Assembly: GCA_949045875.1 (NCBI GenBank)
Contig: CARPYP010000022.1
Span: forward strand, 1 to 29,543
Reading direction: 5' to 3'
DNA length: 29,543 bases
Source: an uncultured Clostridia bacterium
GTDB lineage: Bacteria; Bacillota; Clostridia; TANB77; CAG-508
Under the pieces are notes generated by a model, which made no database searches, was not told the DNA's origin, and was given only the letters and a program-made list of their open reading frames with translations. Positions 15,461 to 22,912 of this stretch are shown here, in pieces. The position numbers were made by a program, and so were the translations under genes. The number at the start of each line of letters is the position of its first letter. The stretch's first letter is position 1.

Positions 15461-15477
15461 AAGTGGCAAAGCCACTT
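15461..15477 (-). terminator. Intrinsic terminator after dacF
   Basis: AAGTGGC-AAA-GCCACTT with a T-rich tract on the - strand side (15450-15460), starting 7 bp after the dacF stop codon. Confidence 0.8.
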
Positions 15478-15483
15478 GTGTTC

Positions 15484-16614
15484 CTAATATTTAAAATCAT
15501 ATTTTGCATGAGTACGATTATAAATGTATCGTTTAATTTTAGTTATTAAATGATACAATATATAAATTATAGCTATTAAAATTAATGTGGTTCTAGCAAT
15601 TAGATATAGTACATATCCCCATCTAGGCTTATTATTCTCATCAACCATTAATTCAGTATTTATAATTTCAGACCAGATACCTGATTGTTTGGCTTGAGAC
15701 TTTTCTTTGTAATAATTATAATGATATGCAAATCCAAATTCAAATAAATTCTTAGCATCAACAAATTTAGCTTGGTTACCAGTGTTAGGAAATGTTGAGC
15801 CTAAAATAACAGCAATAAATTCTATATTATCCTTTTTAGCACCTGCAACTAAGCAATTTTGGGCAGGATTTGTATAACCTGTTTTTATACCAGTAGCATA
15901 TTCATAAAAATGAGGAGAAGCAGTAGTTATTAAATGATTTGAATTGTGTAAAACTCTATCATTTAATGGATACACATTTGAAGATGGAAGGGTATAAGTT
16001 TCAGTAGAAACAATAGTCCTAAATTCCTCTATATTCATAGCATGTTTTGCCATTAATGCTAAATCATAAGCTGTTGTACGCATATTTGCATCATGAACAC
16101 CATTAGGGTTAGTAAAATATGTATTTTGGCAACCCAATTGTTTTGCTTTTTCATTCATCATATTTGCAAAAGCAGGAATGTTACCAGCTATATGTTCTGC
16201 TAAAGCATTTGCAGCATCATTTCCAGAAGGAACAAGTAAAGCATACAGTAAGTCTCTTGTACTTAAAATTTCTCCAGCCTGTATTTTTGATACAGTATAT
16301 CCAGAAGGAACTGTTAATATTGCGCTTTCGCTTACTGTAATTGGTTCATCAAGCCTACAATTTTCAAGTGCTATAATAGCAGTCATTATTTTAACAGTAC
16401 TTGCAGGATACATAGGTGTAAAAGCTTCTTTTTGATATAGAATATCTCCAGAACTTTTTTCTATTAATAAAACAGATGGTGCATTAATACTTAACCTAGC
16501 TTTTACAGACTCCACATCAACCTGTGGAACACTAGAGGCATTTGTAAATGTGATACATATTAAATTAAATAAAATAATAATAATTAAACTTATAAATAAT
16601 TTTTTAACTTTCAT
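15484..16614 (-). CDS. dacF: D-alanyl-D-alanine carboxypeptidase (DacF-type, low-molecular-weight PBP)
   Basis: A 376-aa S11-family carboxypeptidase that trims the terminal D-Ala from peptidoglycan stem peptides outside the membrane. A signal peptide (KVKKLFISLIIIILFNLICITFTNASS) leads the protein. The three active-site motifs are S72-T-V-K, S130-G-N and K244-T-G. A single membrane helix near 330-355 anchors the C-terminus, followed by a basic cytoplasmic tail. The start at MKVKKLF (16614) is preferred because it places the signal peptide at the N-terminus; a TTG at 16638 would add eight residues. Neither start has a clear ribosome-binding site, and the -10-like TATGAT (16622-16627) lies just upstream, so the mRNA could be nearly leaderless. 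Clostridial DacF is often linked to sporulation, but no spoIIA genes are adjacent here. Confidence 0.93.
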   Translation of the reverse strand: MKVKKLFISLIIIILFNLICITFTNASSVPQVDVESVKARLSINAPSVLLIEKSSGDILYQKEAFTPMYPASTVKIMTAIIALENCRLDEPITVSESAILTVPSGYTVSKIQAGEILSTRDLLYALLVPSGNDAANALAEHIAGNIPAFANMMNEKAKQLGCQNTYFTNPNGVHDANMRTTAYDLALMAKHAMNIEEFRTIVSTETYTLPSSNVYPLNDRVLHNSNHLITTASPHFYEYATGIKTGYTNPAQNCLVAGAKKDNIEFIAVILGSTFPNTGNQAKFVDAKNLFEFGFAYHYNYYKEKSQAKQSGIWSEIINTELMVDENNKPRWGYVLYLIARTTLILIAIIYILYHLITKIKRYIYNRTHAKYDFKY

Positions 16615-16621
16615 AAATATC

Positions 16622-16651
16622 ATCATATCATGAGACAAGACATAAATTCAA
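16622..16651 (-). promoter_or_regulatory. Putative dacF promoter
   Basis: On the - strand: TTGAAT (16651-16646), 18-bp spacer, TATGAT (16627-16622). The predicted transcript start falls within a few bases of the ATG at 16614. Confidence 0.4.
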
Positions 16652-16739
16652 GCAATATTTAATAAAAATTATAAAAATTTTACAGTTGATTTTTAGATGT
16701 TATAGATATAAAATAAACACGATATAATTTTAGGAAGGA

Positions 16740-17555
16740 ATGAGTCACATAAAATTAGATGAAAAATTAATGATAGCAAAATTGACAGACAAGATAAAAT
16801 CTTGTAAAACTAATAACAAAATAGTAAATACAGAGTTTTTAAATATATATAAAAGAGAATTATTACAAAAAGAATTAAACAGGTTAAAAGAAAAGAATTA
16901 TCTTTTTTTTGGTGGATTTGAAGATTCCGAATACAAAATACTTATAGTATATCCTGAAAAATTTAAAGAAGAATTTAACATGTATATAAATAATGGTAAT
17001 TCACAAATAGCTGAAACTGCAATAAATAATATAATTAAAGCAATAAGAATAAAATTGCCAAAAGAACTTATAGGTAAATATGAACATAGAGATTATTTAA
17101 GTGCTGTTATGAAATTTGGACTCGTAAGAGAAAGAATGGGAGATATAATAGTCCATGAGGATAGAGCTTATATAATAGTCTTAAAAGAAAATGCAGAATA
17201 CATAAAAAATTCATTAGGAGAATTAATTAGATTTAGAAAATCCGAAATAGAAATAATAGATATTGATAAAATTGAGCTAAAATCAATAGAGTTTAAAGAA
17301 TTAAAAATATCAATAAGTTCAAATAGATTAGATAATTTTGTATCAGAAATATGCAAAATATCAAGAGGTCAAACGGAAGAACTAATAAAAAATGAGAGAA
17401 TATATATCAATTCAAAAGTAGAAACAAAAGCCTCTAAGGAGGTCAAATTAGGAGATATTTTAGTTATTAGAGGTAAGGGAAAATTTAAAATAGTTGAAAA
17501 TTTAGGAACGAACAAAAAAGGAAAAATTGTTGTAAGCATTTTAAAATACACATAA
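16740..17555 (+). CDS. ylmH: S4-domain RNA-binding protein, YlmH-like
   Basis: A 271-aa protein with the YlmH layout: an N-terminal alpha/beta region (KNYLFFGGFEDSEYKILIVYPE, then HRDYLSAVMKFGLVRERMGDI) and a C-terminal S4 RNA-binding domain at about 193-250 (SNRLDNFVSEICKISRGQTEELIKNERIYIN). YlmH is found near cell-division genes in many Firmicutes and has been linked to rescue of stalled 50S-nascent chain complexes. Here the ylmE-F-G and divIVA neighbours are absent. The ATG at 16740 abuts AGGAAGGA, giving unusually short spacing, but the N-terminal residues from there align with the family; a later ATG at 16770 has no better ribosome-binding site. A TATAAT at about 16723 fits a promoter just upstream. 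Confidence 0.88.
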   Translation: MSHIKLDEKLMIAKLTDKIKSCKTNNKIVNTEFLNIYKRELLQKELNRLKEKNYLFFGGFEDSEYKILIVYPEKFKEEFNMYINNGNSQIAETAINNIIKAIRIKLPKELIGKYEHRDYLSAVMKFGLVRERMGDIIVHEDRAYIIVLKENAEYIKNSLGELIRFRKSEIEIIDIDKIELKSIEFKELKISISSNRLDNFVSEICKISRGQTEELIKNERIYINSKVETKASKEVKLGDILVIRGKGKFKIVENLGTNKKGKIVVSILKYT

Positions 17556-17577
17556 TTTTATGGATATAAAAAATATG

Positions 17578-17606
17578 TTGAATTTATTTTATAGATAATA
17601 TATAAT
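17578..17606 (+). promoter_or_regulatory. thyA promoter
   Basis: TTGAAT (17578-17583), 17-bp spacer, TATAAT (17601-17606); AGGAGGAG precedes the start codon at 17648. Confidence 0.65.
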
Positions 17607-17647
17607 AGCAATAAATCGAGAAAAATGTAAAAATAGGAGGAGAAAAA

Positions 17648-18508
17648 ATGACTCAAGCAGATAAAAATTTTATAGATACCTGTAAAGAAATATTAGAACA
17701 TGGATATTCTTCAGTTGGAACAAATGTTAGAACAATATGGGAAGATGATGGAAGTGAAGCTAACTATATATCAATAGTTGGTGTTACAAATAAATATGAT
17801 GTAGCAAAAGAATTTCCAATGATAACTCTAAGAAATAATACAAATACAGTAAAAAAAGCAATAGATGAATTACTTTGGATTTGGCAAAAAAAATCTAATA
17901 ATGTTAATGATTTAAATTCACATATATGGGATCAATGGGCAGATGAAGATGGAAGTATTGGAAAAGCATATGGATATCAAATGCAAAAAAAATATAACTT
18001 TAAAATTGGTTCAGAGATTAGAAATATTGATCAAGTAGATTATGTATTAGAATTACTAAGAAATAATCAATCTAGTCGTAGGATAATGACAAATATATTT
18101 GATTTTGAAGACTTAAAAGACATGAATTTAGAGCCATGTGCATATGGAACACAATGGCTAGTAAAAGAAGGAAAATTACATTTAATATTAAATCAACGTT
18201 CACAAGATATGCTTGCAGCAAATGGATGGAATACAATGCAATATGCGGCACTTTTGCATATGTTTGCACAATGTGCTGGACTAGAGGTAGGAACACTTAC
18301 TCATAATATAGGTGATTGTCATATCTATGATAGACATATTCCACTTGTAGAAAAATTAATAAAAGCAGAGCCTATGGATGTATCTCCAAAATTAGTAATA
18401 AATAATAACACAAAAAACTTCTATGAATTTAAAGTAGAAGACTTTGAAATTAAAGGATATGACTATAATAAAGAAATTAATTTAGGAAAAATACCAGTAG
18501 CGACATGA
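17648..18508 (+). CDS. thyA: Thymidylate synthase
   Basis: A 286-aa ThyA-type thymidylate synthase that methylates dUMP to dTMP using methylene-tetrahydrofolate and releases dihydrofolate. Visible are the phosphate-binding R144-R145 (SSRRIM), catalytic Cys164 in LEPCAYGTQW, the QRSQD motif at 183-187 with the following ANGWN-xxQYA (dUMP contact Asn), and HIYDRH at 224-229. The wording of these motifs is closer to the B. subtilis ThyA / phage phi3T branch than to the E. coli enzyme, whose active-site motif is LPPCH. Length fits. dfrA follows 110 bp downstream and recycles the dihydrofolate made here. An intrinsic terminator whose left arm lies inside the last codons of thyA may separate the two transcripts. 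Confidence 0.95.
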   Translation: MTQADKNFIDTCKEILEHGYSSVGTNVRTIWEDDGSEANYISIVGVTNKYDVAKEFPMITLRNNTNTVKKAIDELLWIWQKKSNNVNDLNSHIWDQWADEDGSIGKAYGYQMQKKYNFKIGSEIRNIDQVDYVLELLRNNQSSRRIMTNIFDFEDLKDMNLEPCAYGTQWLVKEGKLHLILNQRSQDMLAANGWNTMQYAALLHMFAQCAGLEVGTLTHNIGDCHIYDRHIPLVEKLIKAEPMDVSPKLVINNNTKNFYEFKVEDFEIKGYDYNKEINLGKIPVAT

Positions 18509-18533
18509 TTTTTTTAAAATTATGTCGCTACTG
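18495..18533 (+). terminator. Terminator overlapping the thyA stop codon
   Basis: Perfect 12-bp arms CAGTAGCGACAT (18495-18506) and ATGTCGCTACTG (18522-18533) with a T7/AAAA loop. The left arm encodes the last residues (PVAT) of ThyA. The poly-T lies in the loop, not after the right arm, so termination strength is uncertain. Confidence 0.55.
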
Positions 18534-18556
18534 TAGGGGCGAGCATTGCTCGTCCA
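18533..18556. repeat. REP-like GTAGGGGCGAGC hairpin
   Basis: GGGCGAGC (18537-18544) and GCTCGTCC (18548-18555) pair over a 3-nt loop, 8 bp with one G-T. It is strikingly G+C-rich for this genome. The GTAGGGGC opening recurs after dfrA at 19108. Palindromes of this look are dispersed in intergenic DNA of many bacteria. Confidence 0.65.
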
Positions 18557-18618
18557 CTAATAAAAAGAACACAGACAATGTATTATAACAGATAAATACA
18601 TATAAAGGGGTAATAAGA

Positions 18619-19104
18619 ATGTTAAGCATAATAGTAGCAAAAGCAAAAAATAATGTAATAGGCAAAAATAATAAACTTATCTGGAAAATACCAGATGACT
18701 TAAAAAGATTTAAGGAACTAACAACAAATCATACTATAATAATGGGAAGAAAAACATTTGAATCATTAGGTAGAGTCTTACCAAATAGATTTCATATAAT
18801 ACTAAGTAATGATAAAAATTACAAGGTAAATAATGAAAATGTAAAAGTAATAAATAATGTTAATGAATTAGAGAAATACATTGAAGATAATGAAGAACAT
18901 TTTGTAATAGGTGGAGCAATGATATACAAATTGCTTATGCCCAAGTGCAATAAATTATATATAACACAGATTGAAAAAGAATTTGAAGGAGATACTTTCT
19001 TTCCAGAAATAAATAAAAATGAATGGAAAATTATAAAAGAAGAAATAGGTCCAAAAGATGATAATGATTTTGAATACAGATATATTGATTATTTGAAAAA
19101 TTAG
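18619..19104 (+). CDS. dfrA: Dihydrofolate reductase
   Basis: A 161-aa DHFR that reduces dihydrofolate to tetrahydrofolate with NADPH. Seen are the N-terminal strand (LSIIVAKAKNNVIGKNNKLIWKIPDDLKRFKELT, with the catalytic acidic Asp in PDDLKRF), the NADPH-binding MGRKTFESLGR at about 41-51, and the second glycine motif VIGGAMIYKLLMPKCNKLYIT at about 96-116 with TxIEKEFEGDTFFPEI after it. Length matches chromosomal enzymes. AAGGGG lies just before the ATG. It is paired with thyA, the usual folate-cycle partnership. A structured repeat immediately follows the stop codon. The symbol folA is equally usual. Confidence 0.95.
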   Translation: MLSIIVAKAKNNVIGKNNKLIWKIPDDLKRFKELTTNHTIIMGRKTFESLGRVLPNRFHIILSNDKNYKVNNENVKVINNVNELEKYIEDNEEHFVIGGAMIYKLLMPKCNKLYITQIEKEFEGDTFFPEINKNEWKIIKEEIGPKDDNDFEYRYIDYLKN

Positions 19105-19106
19105 AA

Positions 19107-19220
19107 TGTAGGGGCACCCTTGGTGTAGTGAAAAAAACTATAAAAATAAAATTTTTTATTTTTATAGTTTTGTGAACGAAACATGAAAAATTTGTAAAAC
19201 AAATTTTACTGGGTGTCCAT
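19107..19220. repeat. Structured repeat element with terminator after dfrA
   Basis: An outer stem GGGCACCC (19112-19119) / GGGTGTCC (19211-19218) encloses a 17-bp perfect A/T hairpin (19134-19150 and 19155-19171, 4-nt loop) and a 9-bp hairpin AAAATTTGT / ACAAATTTT (19187-19195 and 19199-19207). The inner hairpin is a good bidirectional terminator. The GTAGGGGC edge matches the element after thyA. It could be a REP-like or MITE-like unit. Confidence 0.6.
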
Positions 19221-19264
19221 TCATCAAAAGAAAGATTCTATTTAGGGAAGGAATAAAAATTATA

Positions 19265-19831
19265 ATGGGTATTTCAATAGAAGAATACAAGAAAATGGTT
19301 GGAAATAGTAATAATATTTGTAAAAATCCTAATAGGCAATTAATTGGGAGGATAAATCATGGTCTAGGAGAAAATTTTGAAGCACAAGTAGAAGATATAT
19401 GTAGTATTTATGAGAACAAAAAACTAGCAAAAATAGAAAAAACTCCTGAACCAATGAAAATATTAAAACATATTGAAGATGGAAAATTTGAAACTGTATT
19501 TACAAAAGTTGCACAACCAGACTTTAAGGGAACAATAAAAGGTGGTAAAACTGTTGTTTTTGATGCCAAATATACAGAAGCAGATAGAATAACATATCAA
19601 GTATTAAGTGATTTCCAAAGGGAAACTTTGTTGCAATATAAAGAATTGGGTGCAATGGCTTTTGTATTGGTTGGATTTTCAGATGGAGCAATATATAGAA
19701 TTGATATAGAAACATGGGCAAGTATGAAAGAAAATTTTGGGAGAAAATATTTAAAACAAGAGGAATTAGAAGAAATGTCATTAAGGGCGAAAGAAACAAA
19801 AGGTATAATAGACTTTTTAAGAATAATATGA
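19265..19831 (+). CDS. recU: Holliday junction resolvase RecU
   Basis: A 188-aa RecU-family nuclease that cleaves four-way DNA junctions in recombinational repair and chromosome segregation of Firmicutes (older name: penicillin-binding-protein-related factor A). The catalytic core is QPDFKGTIKGGKTVVFDAKYTE (about 81-102): Asp of PDF, acidic DAK in place of the more usual EAK, then Thr/Glu. QLIGRINHGLGENFEAQVED near 25-44 is the conserved N-terminal RNRG-like stretch. GFSDGAIYRI and the C-terminal helix follow. It is a little shorter than B. subtilis RecU (206 aa). GGGAAGG sits 13 bp before the ATG, a rather long spacing. ponA, its common partner, is not adjacent. Confidence 0.88.
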   Translation: MGISIEEYKKMVGNSNNICKNPNRQLIGRINHGLGENFEAQVEDICSIYENKKLAKIEKTPEPMKILKHIEDGKFETVFTKVAQPDFKGTIKGGKTVVFDAKYTEADRITYQVLSDFQRETLLQYKELGAMAFVLVGFSDGAIYRIDIETWASMKENFGRKYLKQEELEEMSLRAKETKGIIDFLRII

Positions 19832-19844
19832 AAATTTCGTGAAA

Positions 19845-19887
19845 TTAGCACTCTCATATTGACATTGCTAAAAACATAAAGTATAAT
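19845..19887 (+). promoter_or_regulatory. htpG promoter with CIRCE-like HrcA operator
   Basis: TTGACA (19859-19864), 17-bp spacer, TATAAT (19882-19887): a consensus sigma-A promoter. Over its -35 lies TTAGCACTC, 9-bp spacer, CATTGCTAA (19845-19871). The CIRCE consensus is TTAGCACTC-N9-GAGTGCTAA, so 16 of 18 arm positions match with the right spacing. HrcA repression relieved by heat shock is inferred. Confidence 0.75.
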
Positions 19888-19924
19888 ATCCCATAGAAAT
19901 AAGAAAAAGAAGGGAAGTTTTTTT

Positions 19925-21805
19925 ATGGGAACAAAGCAATTTAAGGCAGAATCAAAAAGATTACTAGATTTAATGATTAATTCTATTTATACAAACAAAG
20001 AAATATTTTTAAGAGAATTAATATCAAACAGTAGTGATGCAATAGACAAGCTATATTATCATTCACTAACAGATAAAAATGAAAATGTAATAAAGAGTGA
20101 TTTTAGAATTAAAATTGATTTAGACAAAGAAAATAGAACTATTACAATAGAAGATAATGGTTGTGGTATGACAGAAGAAGAATTAGATAAAAATTTAGGA
20201 ACAATAGCCAAAAGTGGTTCACTTGCATTTAAAGAGGAAAATGAGAAAAAAGAAGATATTGACATTATAGGTCAATTTGGAGTAGGTTTTTATTCAGCAT
20301 TTATGGTAAGTGATTTAGTAACTGTAGAGAGTAAATCAGTAAATAGCGAACAAGCATATAAATGGATTTCAAAAGGAGTAGAGGGTTATAGTATAGAACC
20401 TTGCGAAAAAGCAGAAAATGGAACAAAAATTACATTACATATAAAAGAAGATTCAGAAGAAGAAAAATATAGTCAATTTTTAGATAGTTATACAATTCAA
20501 GAACTTGTAAAAAGATATTCAGATTATATACGTTATCCAATACAAATGGAAATAGAGCATAGTAAGAAAAAAGAGGGAACAGAAGATTATGAAACAATAA
20601 AGGAAATAGAAACTATAAACTCTATGAAACCTCTTTGGAAAAACAATAAAAAGGATATTAAAGAAGAAGAATATGATAATTTTTATACAGAGAAATTTCA
20701 TGATTATGAAAAACCATTAAAAGTAATTCATACATCTGTAGAGGGACAATATAATTACAATGCTTTATTATATATACCTACACATTTACCGTATGATTAT
20801 TATACAAGTGAATATGAAAAGGGATTACAATTATATTCAAATGGTGTACTAATAATGGATAAATGTGCAGATTTACTACCAGACTATTTTGGATTTGTAA
20901 AAGGATTAGTAGATAGTGAAGATTTATCTTTAAATATATCAAGAGAAATGTTACAACATGACAGGCAATTAAGAGTTATAGCTAAAAATTTAGAAAGCAA
21001 AATTAAAACAGAACTAGAAAACATGTTAAAAAGTGAAAGAACAAAATATGAAGAATTTTTCAAAAACTTCGGATTACAATTAAAATATGGAACATATAGT
21101 GATTATGGAATGAATAAAGACAAATTACAAGATTTATTATTATTCTATTCATCAACAGAGAAAAAATTAGTTACTCTAAAAGAATATGTTTTAAGAATGA
21201 AAGAAAATCAAAAAGATATTTATTATGCTTGTGGAGAAACAATAGACAAAATAGACTTACTACCACAAGTAGAAACAATAAAAGATAAAGGATTTGAAAT
21301 ATTATATTTAACAGATAATGTAGATGAATTTGCATTACAAGTAATAATGAATTACGAAGAAAAAGCATTTAAAAATGTTTCTGCTGATAATTTAGAATTA
21401 GATACAGAAGAAGAAAAAGAGGAATTAAAAAAAGCAAATGAAGATAACAAAGATATGTTTAATATTATGAAAGAAGCAATTAATAATGAAGTGCAAGAGG
21501 TTAGATTTACTCACAGATTAAAAAATCATCCAGTTTGCTTATCTAGTGAAGGAGCAGTATCTATAGATATGGTAAAAACATTAAATACAATGCCAAATTC
21601 TCAAGAAATAAAAGCATTAACTATATTAGAAATAAATGAAAATCATCCAATTACAGAAAAATTAAAAACATTATATAAAGACAATAAAGAAGAATTAAAG
21701 AAATATGCACAAATTTTATACAATGGAGCAAGATTAATAGAAGGGCTTACAATAGAAAATCCTACTGAATTTAATAATTTAGTTTGTGAGATAATGACAA
21801 AATAA
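19925..21805 (+). CDS. htpG: Molecular chaperone HtpG (Hsp90)
   Basis: A 626-aa bacterial Hsp90, full length. The N-terminal GHKL ATPase domain shows ELISNSSDAIDKL (ATP/Mg2+-binding Glu-Asn, about 29-41), DNGCGMT (about 77-83) and IGQFGVGFYSAFMVSD (lid and glycine motif, about 112-127). The middle domain carries the conserved SREMLQ with the arginine that completes the ATPase site (NISREMLQHDRQLRVIAKNLESK), and the C-terminal domain mediates dimerisation. It helps fold client proteins in the cytoplasm after stress. AAGAAGGGAAG precedes the ATG. The promoter carries a CIRCE-like operator, so control by HrcA rather than constitutive expression is likely. It is monocistronic, closed by a shared terminator. 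Confidence 0.97.
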   Translation: MGTKQFKAESKRLLDLMINSIYTNKEIFLRELISNSSDAIDKLYYHSLTDKNENVIKSDFRIKIDLDKENRTITIEDNGCGMTEEELDKNLGTIAKSGSLAFKEENEKKEDIDIIGQFGVGFYSAFMVSDLVTVESKSVNSEQAYKWISKGVEGYSIEPCEKAENGTKITLHIKEDSEEEKYSQFLDSYTIQELVKRYSDYIRYPIQMEIEHSKKKEGTEDYETIKEIETINSMKPLWKNNKKDIKEEEYDNFYTEKFHDYEKPLKVIHTSVEGQYNYNALLYIPTHLPYDYYTSEYEKGLQLYSNGVLIMDKCADLLPDYFGFVKGLVDSEDLSLNISREMLQHDRQLRVIAKNLESKIKTELENMLKSERTKYEEFFKNFGLQLKYGTYSDYGMNKDKLQDLLLFYSSTEKKLVTLKEYVLRMKENQKDIYYACGETIDKIDLLPQVETIKDKGFEILYLTDNVDEFALQVIMNYEEKAFKNVSADNLELDTEEEKEELKKANEDNKDMFNIMKEAINNEVQEVRFTHRLKNHPVCLSSEGAVSIDMVKTLNTMPNSQEIKALTILEINENHPITEKLKTLYKDNKEELKKYAQILYNGARLIEGLTIENPTEFNNLVCEIMTK

Positions 21806-21811
21806 TGCTTA

Positions 21812-21847
21812 ATAACAAAAGGCACGATTTATCGTGCCTTTTGTTAT
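21812..21847. terminator. Bidirectional terminator between convergent htpG and sua5
   Basis: Perfect 17-bp arms (21812-21828 and 21831-21847) with core GGCACGA / TCGTGCC and A-rich/T-rich flanks serving both strands. The right arm overlaps the stop codon of the - strand sua5 gene. Confidence 0.9.
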
Positions 21848-22851
21848 ATCTTAATAAAGTTATCGCATGCCTTAATAAGCCTATTCATAATTGCAAGTCC
21901 AACATCTTCATTTTTAACACCTTCGATAATCACAATATCAGGAGAAAAGCTATCAGCTTTTCTTAAATTAGTAAAAATATTTTTTGCTATTTCATCTAAG
22001 CAAGTTCCCATATCAATAACTGTTTTTACATTATATTTATTAATATTTTCATGTTTAGAAATTATTACAGGATAGGAATATGTATTTGCAATTTCATTTA
22101 TCTTAGATACCATTTTTTCATTATTATTACTAATAACTAAAAGAGATTTGCTATTTAAAGTATAATGGTTATAATTACTGCTTGGAATGTTAGAAGGTGA
22201 ATTTTTATAATCTTTAATCACTTTACCAGCAATTTTTTTTATTTGTTTATCTGTAATACTTCCAGGTCTTAAAATGTGAGGGATATTATCTATTACCTTA
22301 ACAATGGTAGATTCAATTCCAATAGAGCTATCTCCACCATCTATCATATAATCTACTTTATCTTTAAAATCATTATATATATCATTAAAATTCGTTCCAC
22401 AAGGTTTACCTGAAATATTAGCACTAGGGGCAGCAATAGGAACACCAGCAAGTTCTACAAGTTCTTTAGCAATTATTCCACTAGGCATACGCACTCCAAC
22501 AGTATCTCCATTTGCAGTAACAATAGAAGGAACAATAGATTTTTTCTTTAAAATAATAGTAAAAGGACCAGGGAAGAAGGACTCCATTAATTTATATTCT
22601 AGGTCTGAAATGTCTTTTGCAATATTATTTATCATTTCCATATTACTTACTAATAAATTAATAGGATTATTCTCATTTCTACCTTTTGCAATATATATCT
22701 TTTTTACAGCATTTTCGTCTAATCCATTAGCACCTAGGCCATAAACTGTTTCTGTAGGGAATAGAACTAGACCACCATTTTTAATAATCTGTGCCACTTC
22801 TTTTAATTTATTATATTCATTATCATTTTTTAAATCTAAAACCTTAGCCAT
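21844..22851 (-). CDS. tsaC: L-threonylcarbamoyladenylate synthase (Sua5 type)
   Basis: A 335-aa two-domain Sua5/YwlC protein that makes threonylcarbamoyl-AMP from threonine, bicarbonate and ATP, the first step of t6A modification at position 37 of ANN-decoding tRNAs. The YrdC-like catalytic domain (1-205) shows PTETVYGLGANGLD, KIYIAKGRNENNPINLLV, PGPFTIIL, GVRMPSG and APSANISGKPCGT. The C-terminal Sua5 domain (about 235-335) follows LRPGSIT. Length is right for the Sua5 form (about 345), longer than TsaC. It has its own promoter just beyond the end of the MFS gene, and its stop codon lies within the terminator shared with htpG. Confidence 0.95.
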   Translation of the reverse strand: MAKVLDLKNDNEYNKLKEVAQIIKNGGLVLFPTETVYGLGANGLDENAVKKIYIAKGRNENNPINLLVSNMEMINNIAKDISDLEYKLMESFFPGPFTIILKKKSIVPSIVTANGDTVGVRMPSGIIAKELVELAGVPIAAPSANISGKPCGTNFNDIYNDFKDKVDYMIDGGDSSIGIESTIVKVIDNIPHILRPGSITDKQIKKIAGKVIKDYKNSPSNIPSSNYNHYTLNSKSLLVISNNNEKMVSKINEIANTYSYPVIISKHENINKYNVKTVIDMGTCLDEIAKNIFTNLRKADSFSPDIVIIEGVKNEDVGLAIMNRLIKACDNFIKI

Positions 22852-22883
22852 ATAAATCCCTTTCTTAAATTTAGATATTTTAT

Positions 22884-22912
22884 ATTATACGACAAAATGT
22901 ATTAATTTACAA
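22884..22912 (-). promoter_or_regulatory. sua5 promoter
   Basis: On the - strand: TTGTAA (22912-22907), 17-bp spacer, TATAAT (22889-22884), directly after the stop codon of the transporter gene. Confidence 0.65.
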
